From contig CAMATN010000011.1 in the NCBI GenBank assembly GCA_945861155.1, forward strand, positions 1 to 61,067: a stretch of 61,067 nucleotides of DNA, read 5' to 3'. Below, piece after piece: positions 31,581-40,291 of the stretch (positions within the stretch are counted from its first letter, which is position 1; every line of letters starts with the position of its first letter). The notes below the pieces were generated by a model. It saw only the letters and a list, made by a program, of their open reading frames with translations. It did not search any database and was not told the origin of the DNA. A program made the translations under genes and the position numbers. The DNA comes from Rhizobium sp. Q54. Lineage in GTDB: Bacteria > Pseudomonadota > Alphaproteobacteria > ATCC43930 > CGMCC-115725.

Positions 31581-33629
31581 TCACGACCCCATGCGCACCT
31601 GCAGCGGCTCGACCTGCGTCACGAGCCTTGGCCCGCGCAGCCCGGCGAGCTTTGCCTGAGCCGCGGCATGCCCCTGGGCCGCCGCTTTTTCGTACCAGAG
31701 TCGGGCGGCGTCGGCATCGGCCGGCACCCCGATCCCGACGGCATAAAGATCGCCGAGTGCGGTCTGCGCCTCGGGCAGCGCCTGATCGGCCGCCTTGCGG
31801 TACAGATCCATCGCCGCATCGACATCGCGCTCGACGCCGTCGCCGCGCAACAGCATCACCGCGAGGTTGTATTGCGCCAGCCGCTCGCCTTGCTCGGCGG
31901 CCCGACGGTACCAGGCCGTGCTTTCCGCCAGGTCCTGCGGTACCCCCTGGCCGGTGCAATACATGACGCCGAGCTGGAATTGGGCGCCGCCATGCCCGGC
32001 TTCGGCCGCCCGGCGAAACCAAGTCGCCGCCGCCGCCGCATCGCGCTCGCCCCAGGCGCCGGTCAGGCTGTTTTGCGCGACGATCAGCTGCGCGGCGACC
32101 ACGCCCGCCGCCGCCGCGGCGCGATAACAGCGGATTGCCTCGGTCTGGTTCGGACCGCCGCCCGCCCGATCGCCGCGGCCTTCGGCATAGAGATGGCCGA
32201 GCTGCAACAAGGCTGGTCCATAGCCGCGATCGGCGGCGCGGCGGAGGAGTTCTTCCGCCGCCGCATCGTCGCGCGCGACTCCGCTGCCCTGCAGATAGAG
32301 GGTGGCGAGCACGGTTTCGGCTTCGCTGTCGCCGGCCCTGGCGGCCCGTTGCAGCCACTCCGCCGCTTTTTGCGGATCGCGCGGCACGCCTTCGCCGGTC
32401 AGGCAAAGCTGCCCGAGCTTGCGCTCCGCCTGGACCATGCCCTGTGCGGCGGCGCGGGCAAACCACTCGGCCGCCTTCGCCGGATCGCGCTCGACCCCGG
32501 TGCCGTTCAGGCAAAAAATGGCGATATTGAACTGCGCCCCGACATGCCCCTGCCCGGCGGCCTTGGCGAACCAGCGCGCCGCGTCATCGACCCGGTGCGG
32601 GACCCCGTCTCCTCGGGCGTGCAGCGCGCCCAACGCAAACTGCCCCTCGGGGTCGCCCGCATCGGCGGCCGCGCGATACCACAAGGCAGCTTCCGCATCG
32701 TTGCCGTGCATGCGCGCGAGACTAAGCATGGCCGGCGCGTAACCGGTCTGTGCGGCCTTTCGGAAATGCGTTTCCGCCATTATCCGGTTCGGCGCGACGC
32801 CGTTGCCATCCAGCAAATGCTGGCCGAGATGATAGCGGGCCCGGATATGGCCGCGCTCGGCCGCCTGTTGGAAGAGCGAGACCGCCCGGGTCGGATCGCG
32901 CGCCAGGCCCTGCCCGGCGTCGCACAGCAAACCGAGCGCGACCTGGGCGTCGCTGTTGCCCTTGGCGGCTGCCTTTTCGTACCAGGACGCGGCGAGGGGA
33001 AGATCGGCCTCGACGCCGAACCCGTTTCCATAGATGACGCCGAGGCCGAGTTCGGCTGCGGCGTTGCCCTGCGCGGCCGCGTCGCCGTACCAGCGGCGTG
33101 CTGCCGCGTAGTCGATCTCGCTGCCGATCCCGCGCGCATACATGAAGGCGAGGTGCCCCTGGGCATGGGCCAGGCCCTGCTCGGCCGCGGCCCGGCACCA
33201 GCGCAGCGCTTCGGCCGGGTCCGTCTCGACCGCAACGCCGTGCGGAAAGATCAGCACGCGATTGCGCTCGGCGATTTCCTGGTCGACCGCGGCGGCGGCG
33301 CTGTACCACCGGCCGATTCGGGCATCGGCGTTGCCGCCCTGCTGACAGGCCAGGCTCAGCTGGTATTGAGCCTCGGCATGGCCCTGCTCTGCCGCCCGCT
33401 TGAACCACACCACCGCATCGCACAAACTGGCGCCAACGCCTTCGCCGCGGGCGTAGAGCAGTCCGAGCCGATATTGGCCTTCCGGGTCGCCGGCCGCGGC
33501 AGCCTTCGAAAACCGGCGGAATGCTGTTGCGTAATCGCCGCGAGAGGAGGCCGCCAGCCCGGTCCGAACGGCGCGGCTGAAGGCGCCGGGTGGTTTGCGC
33601 CGGCTGGCTGCAATCGGGTCAGGGTTCAC
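31581..33629 (-). CDS. Sel1-repeat (SLR) protein
   Basis: This 682-residue protein consists almost entirely of about 17-18 Sel1-like repeats of about 36 residues, with core A..G...A...LG..Y..G.GV..D...A..W...AA.QG (for example AARWFAKAAGQGHVGAQFNI). Sel1 solenoids are alpha/alpha scaffolds that hold protein complexes. No signal peptide is evident (the N-terminus MNPDPIAASRRKPPG is basic), so it may stay in the cytosol. Its start overlaps the end of the HlyD gene by 11 nt, so translation is coupled to the secretion machinery. A role as scaffold or chaperone for the secreted repeat protein is inferred from position only. Confidence 0.85.
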   Translation of the reverse strand: MNPDPIAASRRKPPGAFSRAVRTGLAASSRGDYATAFRRFSKAAAAGDPEGQYRLGLLYARGEGVGASLCDAVVWFKRAAEQGHAEAQYQLSLACQQGGNADARIGRWYSAAAAVDQEIAERNRVLIFPHGVAVETDPAEALRWCRAAAEQGLAHAQGHLAFMYARGIGSEIDYAAARRWYGDAAAQGNAAAELGLGVIYGNGFGVEADLPLAASWYEKAAAKGNSDAQVALGLLCDAGQGLARDPTRAVSLFQQAAERGHIRARYHLGQHLLDGNGVAPNRIMAETHFRKAAQTGYAPAMLSLARMHGNDAEAALWYRAAADAGDPEGQFALGALHARGDGVPHRVDDAARWFAKAAGQGHVGAQFNIAIFCLNGTGVERDPAKAAEWFARAAAQGMVQAERKLGQLCLTGEGVPRDPQKAAEWLQRAARAGDSEAETVLATLYLQGSGVARDDAAAEELLRRAADRGYGPALLQLGHLYAEGRGDRAGGGPNQTEAIRCYRAAAAAGVVAAQLIVAQNSLTGAWGERDAAAAATWFRRAAEAGHGGAQFQLGVMYCTGQGVPQDLAESTAWYRRAAEQGERLAQYNLAVMLLRGDGVERDVDAAMDLYRKAADQALPEAQTALGDLYAVGIGVPADADAARLWYEKAAAQGHAAAQAKLAGLRGPRLVTQVEPLQVRMGS

Positions 33630-34998
33630 GCATCGCCTCGCTCGTGCCCCGCACCGCGCCGTTGATCAGGTACATAAGGACCGAGCGGGTGCCGATATGG
33701 ACATCGGTGGTTAGCGTCATGCCGGGTATCAGGCGAAAACTCTCGGGGACATTGCGCAAATTGGTATCGGTCAGGGCTATGCGGGCTTTGTAGTAGGGCT
33801 CCGGCGTGGCCGTGCCGTTGCGCTCGTCGGTCGTGAAGGAGCCCTCGCTGATCCATCGCACCGTCCCCATTACTGTGCCATGCTCGACGAAGTTGAACGC
33901 GTCGAGCTTGAGCCTGACCGGATCGCCGGCGCGAATGAACCCGACATCGCGCGGCATGATCCGCGCCTCGGCTTCGACCGGCGAGTTCAGCGGCGCCAGA
34001 TAAAGGAGCGGCTCGCCTTCCTTCAGGATCGAGCCGACCGACAGCTTGGCCATCTTGAGCACCACCGAATCATCGGTCGCGGCAAGGCGCACCAGCTCCT
34101 TGTGCCGGGAGGCCTTTTCGAGCTGTTGCAAGGCGGCGTCGCGCTGATTGCGGGCGGTGACAAGCTCCTGGCTGGTCTGGGCGAGCCATTGCTGGGTAAA
34201 GGCGTTACGGGTTGCGGTCGTCGACTGCAGCTGATGCTTGCTCTCGACGAGGGCGTTGGTGTCGAACTCGAGATTGCGCAGGAGCTCGGTCTTCTGGTCG
34301 GTCGCCGCCAGCAGATTGAGGCGGCTGCCGACCTGCGCCGCGGCCAGGGTTGCCCGCATCTGCTCGACTTCCTTGGCGAGCTTGGCGCGATCGGCGTAAC
34401 GCGCCTGGTTGTTTTGCAGCTTGGCGATGGTCGCGGTAACCTGCGCCATCTGGGCGTTGTACGCGCGGATCTGGTCGTCGTACTGGGCCCGGCGCTGGAG
34501 GTGATAGGCTTTCTGCAGTTCGCCGTACCGGGTCGCGGCCGGATCGGCGGCCGATGCGGGGCTATAGGGAAGGCCGGCAAGCTCAGCGTCGCATCGCGCG
34601 ATCACCGCGTCGAGGCTGGCGAGCTGAAGTTTTATGGTCTCGACATCGGCGGTGGCGAAGGTCGGGTCGAGCGTTGCCAGCACGTCCCCGGCTTTGACCC
34701 GCTCGCCCTCGCGGACGTTGATGGTCTTGATGATCGAGGCGGTGAGCGCCTGGACCACGACGGTCGGTTGGGTCGAGACAATCTCGCCGATGTTGCTGGT
34801 AACGACGCGGTCGAGCCGGGTCACCACCATCAGAACGATAAGGCCGACGATGAATGCCGCGAGCACATAGATCGTGGTGCGAACCCCGGCCGGTTCGGCA
34901 GCGTCGACGATCTCCGCGGTTTCCGATTGGAACAGGCGGACGATCTTGTCGGGCGCCGCGTCACTGCGCGGCGTTGGGGCGGAGCGAAATGATTTCAT
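33619..34998 (-). CDS. HlyD-family membrane fusion protein of a type I secretion system
   Basis: The 459-residue protein has an N-terminal cytosolic tail, one transmembrane helix (about 43-62, IYVLAAFIVGLIVLMVVTRL), a lipoyl/barrel half (REGERVKAGDVLATLDPTFA, about 100-120), a long periplasmic coiled coil (about 150-310), and a C-terminal barrel (GDPVRLKLDAFNF near 380). This is the adaptor that links an HlyB-like ABC exporter to a TolC-type outer-membrane channel; no TolC gene is in the window. The start at 34998 lies inside the end of the exporter gene (38-nt overlap), the usual coupling for hlyB-hlyD pairs. Confidence 0.88.
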   Translation of the reverse strand: MKSFRSAPTPRSDAAPDKIVRLFQSETAEIVDAAEPAGVRTTIYVLAAFIVGLIVLMVVTRLDRVVTSNIGEIVSTQPTVVVQALTASIIKTINVREGERVKAGDVLATLDPTFATADVETIKLQLASLDAVIARCDAELAGLPYSPASAADPAATRYGELQKAYHLQRRAQYDDQIRAYNAQMAQVTATIAKLQNNQARYADRAKLAKEVEQMRATLAAAQVGSRLNLLAATDQKTELLRNLEFDTNALVESKHQLQSTTATRNAFTQQWLAQTSQELVTARNQRDAALQQLEKASRHKELVRLAATDDSVVLKMAKLSVGSILKEGEPLLYLAPLNSPVEAEARIMPRDVGFIRAGDPVRLKLDAFNFVEHGTVMGTVRWISEGSFTTDERNGTATPEPYYKARIALTDTNLRNVPESFRLIPGMTLTTDVHIGTRSVLMYLINGAVRGTSEAMREP

Positions 34999-37228
34999 GC
35001 GATGAAGGCCTGGGATAGAGGTGCCGGTGCTGCAGGTGCCAAAGCCCGGCATAAATATCGCAGCGCTCGAGCAGCTCCTGGTGGGTGCCGGTGGCATAGA
35101 CCGCGCCGTCCTCCAGCACCAGGATCGAGTCTGCGTCGACGAGGGTGGAGAGGCGGTGCGAGATCAGGATCAGGGTGCGTCCCTGGGCGATGCGCATCAG
35201 GTTCGCGTTGACGATTGCCTCGCTGTCGGCGTCGAGGGCGCTCGTCGCCTCGTCGAGCATCAGAATACGCGGATTGCCGATCAGGGCTCGAGCGATCGCC
35301 AGCCGCTGACGTTGTCCGCCGGAGAGATTGGTCGAGCCCTCTTGAATGAAGGTTTCGTATCCGGCGGGCAGGCGCTCGATGAACTCCTCCGCGCCGGACA
35401 GCCGGGCGGCCTCGACAATCTCCTCGAACGTTGCCTGCGGCTTGGCGGCGGCAATCGTCTCGCGAATGGTGCCGCGGAACAGGAAATTCTCCTGCAGCAC
35501 GACGCCGAGGCTCGAGCGCAGATGGTCCACATCGATTTCGCGCAGGTCGTTGCCGTCGATTTTGACGAGCCCGTGATAATCGCTGTGCAGCGCCTGAAGC
35601 AGCCGGGTCACCGTCGTCTTTCCGGAACCGCTGCGGCCGACGAGACCAAACACGCTCCCCTCGGGAATGCTGAACGACACTCGATCGAGCGCCGGAGCGT
35701 TGGCGCCCGGGTAGCGAAACGTCACATCGTTGAACTCGACCCGACCGGCGATCGGGGTGCGGATTCCCCGGCCTGAGCGTCCCGCCTCCGGCGGCCGGTT
35801 GATGATCCGGGCGCTGTTGGCGATCGCGATGCGCGCTTCATCGATTTGCACGATCGACTGCGCCGCCTGGATCACCGGCAGCGTGACCCGCTGAGTCATG
35901 ATCATGAAAGCGAAAATTGCGCCGATATACATCGGGTCTTTGGTTTCGATCGCCAGATAGACCGCCACGGCGATGACGCCGCTGGTCATTATCATCTGGA
36001 GCGGGTGAACCATGGTCTGGATCAGATTGCCGGTCCGCCCCTCGGAGAACCGGGCTTCCGCCACCTTGGCCACCCGCACATCGAACTCATGGCGCTGGCG
36101 GGCATCGAGAGCCAGCGATTTGACCGCCCGGATGCCGTGGACCACTTCGACCAGCTGGGTGCCGCGGGCTACTTCCGACTGCACCGCGGCGGTCACCTGG
36201 CGTCGGACCCTCGGCAGCATCGCCACGAGAATGATGCAGATCAGGAGGCAAATCGAAAGAACAACCGCCGTCATGATCGTGCTTATCATGAACATGCTCG
36301 GCAAAAAAACCACCAAGACAAAACAGTCAAGCAGGGTCCCAAATAGCTGGCCGGTCAAAAACGCGCGGACCTTATAAACCTCGTACATATCGTGCACGAT
36401 CTCGCCGGTCGGCGTTTTTTCGAAATAATCTATCGGAAGGTTAAGCAGCTTGTTAAACATGTGCGTCCAAATTTTGACGTCAACACGTGTCGTTACAAAA
36501 AGCACCAGATAGCGCCGCAAATGGCCGAAAATCGTTTCGAATGTCAGCAGCACCAGGAACGCGATGCACATCATCGTGAACGTGGTCATGCTGCCGTAAT
36601 ACATCACCCGGTCGACCATGATGCGCCAGAACAGGACCGGCGTAATGGCGAGCACCCCGAGCAAAACGGCGCAGATCGCCAAGTCGCGCGTCACCCGCCG
36701 GTCGCGCAACAATTGGCCGACGATCCAGCCCATCCCGAACGGGCGGTCCTCGTCGCGCAGCCGGTAATCGCGCTTGACCAGAACGATATCGCCGGCCCAG
36801 GCGGCATTGAACCGTATCTCGTCGAGCACCAGCGGGGCTTCTTCATCGCCGTTGGGGTCGCGCAGCACGACAACGTCCGGCCGGCCGGCCGGACCCGGCG
36901 TGGCGCTCAACAGGACCATCGCGGACCCGTTGCGCAACAGCACGATCGCCGGCAGCGCCGTTCCCATCTTAAACAGGTCGCTCCAGCGCAATCGCGTCGC
37001 ATGGGCGCGCAAGCCCGCCGCATGAGCGATGCGGACCGCTTGGGCTACCGGCACGTCCGCGGATTTGAGCTGGTGATCGCGAATAAGCTGGTCGCGCGAC
37101 AAATGGATACCGCGATGGCTCGCCACGATGACCAGGCTGTCGAGCAACGAGCCGGTTGTCTTGTTCGACGCGTCGAGCGGATCGACGATCGATGGTTCAT
37201 TCAACGCCAGGGTCACAATACGCCCCAT
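34961..37228 (-). CDS. HlyB-like type I secretion ABC transporter with degenerate C39 domain
   Basis: This 755-residue protein is a full exporter: an N-terminal C39-like domain (about 25-150), six transmembrane helices (about 180-450), and an ATPase domain (about 490-735). Walker A is GRSGSGKTT, the signature NLSGGQRQRLAIARAL, Walker B ILMLDEATSALD and the H-loop SHRLST. The C39 active-site Cys is absent (DSLVIVASHRGIHLS where peptidases have a DCG.AC segment), as in HlyB. Cargo with uncleaved C-terminal signals, such as RTX proteins, is therefore expected rather than double-glycine leader peptides. It is followed by hlyD and Sel1 in overlapping order. The start at 37228 lacks a clear ribosome site. 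Confidence 0.9.
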   Translation of the reverse strand: MGRIVTLALNEPSIVDPLDASNKTTGSLLDSLVIVASHRGIHLSRDQLIRDHQLKSADVPVAQAVRIAHAAGLRAHATRLRWSDLFKMGTALPAIVLLRNGSAMVLLSATPGPAGRPDVVVLRDPNGDEEAPLVLDEIRFNAAWAGDIVLVKRDYRLRDEDRPFGMGWIVGQLLRDRRVTRDLAICAVLLGVLAITPVLFWRIMVDRVMYYGSMTTFTMMCIAFLVLLTFETIFGHLRRYLVLFVTTRVDVKIWTHMFNKLLNLPIDYFEKTPTGEIVHDMYEVYKVRAFLTGQLFGTLLDCFVLVVFLPSMFMISTIMTAVVLSICLLICIILVAMLPRVRRQVTAAVQSEVARGTQLVEVVHGIRAVKSLALDARQRHEFDVRVAKVAEARFSEGRTGNLIQTMVHPLQMIMTSGVIAVAVYLAIETKDPMYIGAIFAFMIMTQRVTLPVIQAAQSIVQIDEARIAIANSARIINRPPEAGRSGRGIRTPIAGRVEFNDVTFRYPGANAPALDRVSFSIPEGSVFGLVGRSGSGKTTVTRLLQALHSDYHGLVKIDGNDLREIDVDHLRSSLGVVLQENFLFRGTIRETIAAAKPQATFEEIVEAARLSGAEEFIERLPAGYETFIQEGSTNLSGGQRQRLAIARALIGNPRILMLDEATSALDADSEAIVNANLMRIAQGRTLILISHRLSTLVDADSILVLEDGAVYATGTHQELLERCDIYAGLWHLQHRHLYPRPSSHEIISLRPNAAQ

Positions 37229-37286
37229 TTTTTCGTGGTCTGCGGACCGCCGTCAGCGGCGCGCGATGTGGACGCGATTCGCTCGA

Positions 37287-38078
37287 TCAGGCGGTTCGCG
37301 CATGGAGCGGCGGGTCCGCCCGATGGGTCGCGACCGGCGCGCCGACCGCGACCTCGGAGACAAACACATAGCCGCGACGGAATTCGGTTTTGATCAGGCG
37401 ATGCGCGGCGGGCCCGCCGATCGAGCCGATCTTTTTGCGCAGCCGGGTGACGATGACGTCGACCGCCCGGTCGCTGTTCGGGCGATGCGGACCGTACAGC
37501 GCCTCGGCGAGCGCATCGCGGGTGCACAGCATTAAAGGGTTGCTAACAAAATGTACGAGCACCCGGTTTTCAGAGGTGGTTAGTTTAATTGTCGCTCCGT
37601 CCGCCCCGATCAGCAGGTTTTGATGAGGGTGGAGAGTCAGTCCGGCGAAAGAAACGGGCTGGGTCTGGGTCTGGGCTGGGTCAGGGGAGCGGGCTGGCTC
37701 GGCCACCGGCGAGGGGCGCGAACTCTTTGATAATTGAATGATCTGCTGAACAGTTTGGTTCAGCTGCATGATATCGACGGGCGCCTCCATGCATTCCGCG
37801 GCACCGGCAAGGCAATACTCGCGCATTTGCGGATCGTTTGGATTGCAGACCACTAGAATAGGAACGCCGCTCCCACGCCGGATTGTCAGAATGGCCGGGA
37901 TTCCATTACCCTGGGTAGACGTCAGGTCAAGGACAACAACGTCGGGATTATATTGCCGGACGACGTTAAAGAACCGCGTTTCGATATCGCCCGCGGCATC
38001 GGCGCCCCCGTTGCCCGTCTCAGTCGCTCCGGGAATCGACAGATTTTCCCGCGCTACGACTATTGTCGATGCTCCCAT
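37287..38078 (-). CDS. OmpR-type winged-helix regulator with an atypical receiver domain
   Basis: This is a 263-residue protein. Residues 1-118 have receiver-like alternation (VVVLDLTSTQGNGIPAILTIRR with Asp51 at the phosphorylation position). However, the N-terminal acidic pair is missing (STIVVARENLS) and the conserved late Lys is replaced in MEAPVD. A Pro/Gln-rich linker (120-141) leads to a winged helix (142-243) with RAVDVIVTRLRKKIG and IKTEFRRGYVF, standard for OmpR/PhoB DNA binding. The start at 38078 follows AGGAG by 4 nt; a longer frame to 38264 has no family similarity. No kinase gene is near. It lies just upstream of the exporter gene (58 nt) on the same strand and is the likely local regulator. 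Confidence 0.8.
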   Translation of the reverse strand: MGASTIVVARENLSIPGATETGNGGADAAGDIETRFFNVVRQYNPDVVVLDLTSTQGNGIPAILTIRRGSGVPILVVCNPNDPQMREYCLAGAAECMEAPVDIMQLNQTVQQIIQLSKSSRPSPVAEPARSPDPAQTQTQPVSFAGLTLHPHQNLLIGADGATIKLTTSENRVLVHFVSNPLMLCTRDALAEALYGPHRPNSDRAVDVIVTRLRKKIGSIGGPAAHRLIKTEFRRGYVFVSEVAVGAPVATHRADPPLHARTA

Positions 38079-38307
38079 CAGCTCCTGACTATGTGCAAAT
38101 GGCGAATACGCATGGCCCGCCCCGAGCGGTAAATTACAGGGCTGGAGGGGAAGAAGCAAGCCGTTGAGAAAACAATGTGGCCGAGGCCGGATCCGGCCGA
38201 ATTTGTCGGTGCTGCTCTGGCCGTCTCTTTGATCCCCGGGCTGAGGACCGCAGACGGATAACACTGCTACCCCAGGATCGGCTCACGCTCATCTATATGC
38301 TCCGGTT

Positions 38308-40074
38308 TTAACGCCGGCGCGGCGAGGCTTCGTTGGCCAACGGTGAGGTAACGTCGGCAAAGGAGACCGCGAGCGAGGTCATCACATCGATGACGGTCGG
38401 CACCCCCGCCGCCAGCGCTTCCCGCAACGCCGGCGCGAGCGCCTCCGGGTCCTCGACCCGGGTTCCGCGGCAGCCCATCGCGCGGGCGATCGCGGCGTGA
38501 TCGAACTCGTTGAATTCGGCGGCGAACGGCCCCGAGCCGTGCAGCACCCAGCCCAGCGCCTTGTTGTTGAAGACGACCACGATGATCGGAATATCGTGTT
38601 CGAGCGCGGTCATCAGGCCGTTCATCGTCATCGCAAAGCCGCCGTCGCCGACCACCGCGACGACCGCCCGGTCGGGATGGACGAGCTTGGCCGCGAGCGC
38701 CGCCGGGATGCCGAACCCCATCGGTCCCGAGCCGGCCGCCTGCAAAAACCCGCCGGCCGCCTTGGTCTGGTAAAAATGGGTCATCAGGATGCGGTTTTCG
38801 CCGGCGTCGCAGGTCACGATCGCGTTCTCCGGCAGGGTGCGCATCAATTCGCCGATGACCCGCTGCGGCAGGATCGGCTTGTCGGTGGCGGCATAGGAAG
38901 GCGCGTTAAAAAAACCCTGCGCCTCGCGATGAAGCTGGACGCGCCGGACCCCGGCCTCGCGCCGCCCCTGCGCCCGCCCCTGCGCCAAGCCGGACTGAAG
39001 ACGGACCCGCACCGCCTCGCACAGCTGCGTCAGGGCCTGCGCCGCGTCGCCGAGCACCACGGTTTCGGCCGGGAAGTTCCACGAGGCGTGGCGCGGTTCG
39101 ATGTCGATCTGCACGAAATTCTGCCGGGTCGGATCGAGCAGTCTGGTGTTCTCCCAGGCGGTATCGCTCGGCGACAATTTGGAGCCGACGACGAGCACCA
39201 GATCCGCCTCGCCCAGGCACGCGTTCGCCGCCGGCGTGCCAAAGGTGCCCAAGACGCCGAGCGCCAACGGGTGGGTCTCGGCAAAGCAGCCCTTGCCGGC
39301 GGCGGTCGTCGTCACCGGCAGCCCGGCGGCCTCGGCCAGATCGCGCAGCGGTTCGTAGGCCTGGGCGATGCGCACGCCGTTGCCGGCGATGATGACCGGG
39401 CGCTCGGCGGCCAGGATGCGCTCGGCCGCCGCTTCGATCTGGGCCGGGTCGGCCGGCGGCGCCGGGGGCGGCAGATAGAAGCGGGTCGGATAGAGCACCG
39501 GCTGCGAATCGGGCGCGACCGAGCCGGCCAGCGCGTCGTGGCTGAACAGCACCGCCACCGGGCCCGGCTGTCCGGCCATCGCATGCTTGATCGCGAGCTG
39601 GGTCGCCTGCACCGCGGCGATCGGCTCGTGCGCCTGCATGACCTGTTTGGTAACGCCGCCGAAGGCGCGCCGCGCGTCCCAGCTGCCATAGTCGCCGGTC
39701 GCCTGCTGATAGGGCGCGTGCAGCGCAAAGCGCGGCGCGTCGCTGAAATCGGTCAGGAGCAGCATCGGCGAACTCGACAGAAACGCCTCGAGCGTGCCGA
39801 GGAGCCCGTTGCCCAGCACCCACGGCCCCTGCCCGAGCATGACGCCCGGCCGCCGGGTCAGCCGGCCATAGACTTCGGCCATCACCCCGGCCAGCGATTC
39901 CTCGCGCACCGTGACCATGCGCACCTGGTTCTGCACTTGGCTCAGCCCCGAGACGATGCGCCCGGTATGCCCGCCGGAAATGCCGAAGACATACTCGATG
40001 CCGGCTTCCGCCAGGACGCGGGCGACCAGCACCCGGGCCGGCGTTTCCTCGGTCAGCATCCGCTCGATCGTCAT
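38308..40074 (-). CDS. Thiamine diphosphate-dependent enzyme, acetolactate synthase-like
   Basis: The 588-residue protein has the three-domain layout of the pyruvate oxidase/acetolactate synthase/benzoylformate decarboxylase superfamily. The activating Glu lies in TVREESLAGVMAEVYGR (about 54-70), a central Rossmann-like domain spans about 205-340, and the ThDP/Mg motif GDGGFAMTMNGLMTALEHDI ending in NN is at about 475-505. No FAD-specific insertion is evident, so reaction type is uncertain (synthase, decarboxylase or oxalyl-CoA-like). The small subunit IlvH is absent nearby, so it is not the housekeeping IlvB. The start has GGGGAG upstream. It is divergent from the RidA-like gene, with which it may share substrates. 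Confidence 0.85.
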   Translation of the reverse strand: MTIERMLTEETPARVLVARVLAEAGIEYVFGISGGHTGRIVSGLSQVQNQVRMVTVREESLAGVMAEVYGRLTRRPGVMLGQGPWVLGNGLLGTLEAFLSSSPMLLLTDFSDAPRFALHAPYQQATGDYGSWDARRAFGGVTKQVMQAHEPIAAVQATQLAIKHAMAGQPGPVAVLFSHDALAGSVAPDSQPVLYPTRFYLPPPAPPADPAQIEAAAERILAAERPVIIAGNGVRIAQAYEPLRDLAEAAGLPVTTTAAGKGCFAETHPLALGVLGTFGTPAANACLGEADLVLVVGSKLSPSDTAWENTRLLDPTRQNFVQIDIEPRHASWNFPAETVVLGDAAQALTQLCEAVRVRLQSGLAQGRAQGRREAGVRRVQLHREAQGFFNAPSYAATDKPILPQRVIGELMRTLPENAIVTCDAGENRILMTHFYQTKAAGGFLQAAGSGPMGFGIPAALAAKLVHPDRAVVAVVGDGGFAMTMNGLMTALEHDIPIIVVVFNNKALGWVLHGSGPFAAEFNEFDHAAIARAMGCRGTRVEDPEALAPALREALAAGVPTVIDVMTSLAVSFADVTSPLANEASPRRR

Positions 40075-40177
40075 GATTGCGCTCCCCGCTCAGCGCCCAA
40101 AGCTTGCACCGCGCCGGGTCCGAACACAACGCCTACGCCCCCCGTCGCACATCAGTCGCACGGCATACCCCTCGGCT

Positions 40178-40262
40178 CATCGAGATTGCTTCGCGTCGCA
40201 CGCAATGACAGCAAAAGTAGGTTGTCATTGCGAGGAGCGCAGCGACGAAGCAATCTCGATGA
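40178..40262. repeat. REP-like palindrome (GTCATTGCGAGGAGCGCAGC family), copy 2
   Basis: Arms at 40178-40210 and 40223-40261 are inverted complements with small indels. They match the family at 17420-17501. The element occupies the divergent gap between the ThDP enzyme and the RidA-like gene, so it may lie within either 5' leader. Confidence 0.8.
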
Positions 40263-40291
40263 CATCGAGTGACAAGCGGGAGGACCTGCCG

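Noticed and set aside
31368-33665. A 765-codon rightward open frame opposite the Sel1 gene
   Set aside because: It is periodic only because the Sel1 repeats are periodic. No domain or start signal was seen.
38497-40272. A 591-codon rightward frame opposite the ThDP enzyme
   Set aside because: The leftward frame has a full ThDP fold and a good ribosome site, while this frame shows low-complexity Arg/Gly/His composition only.
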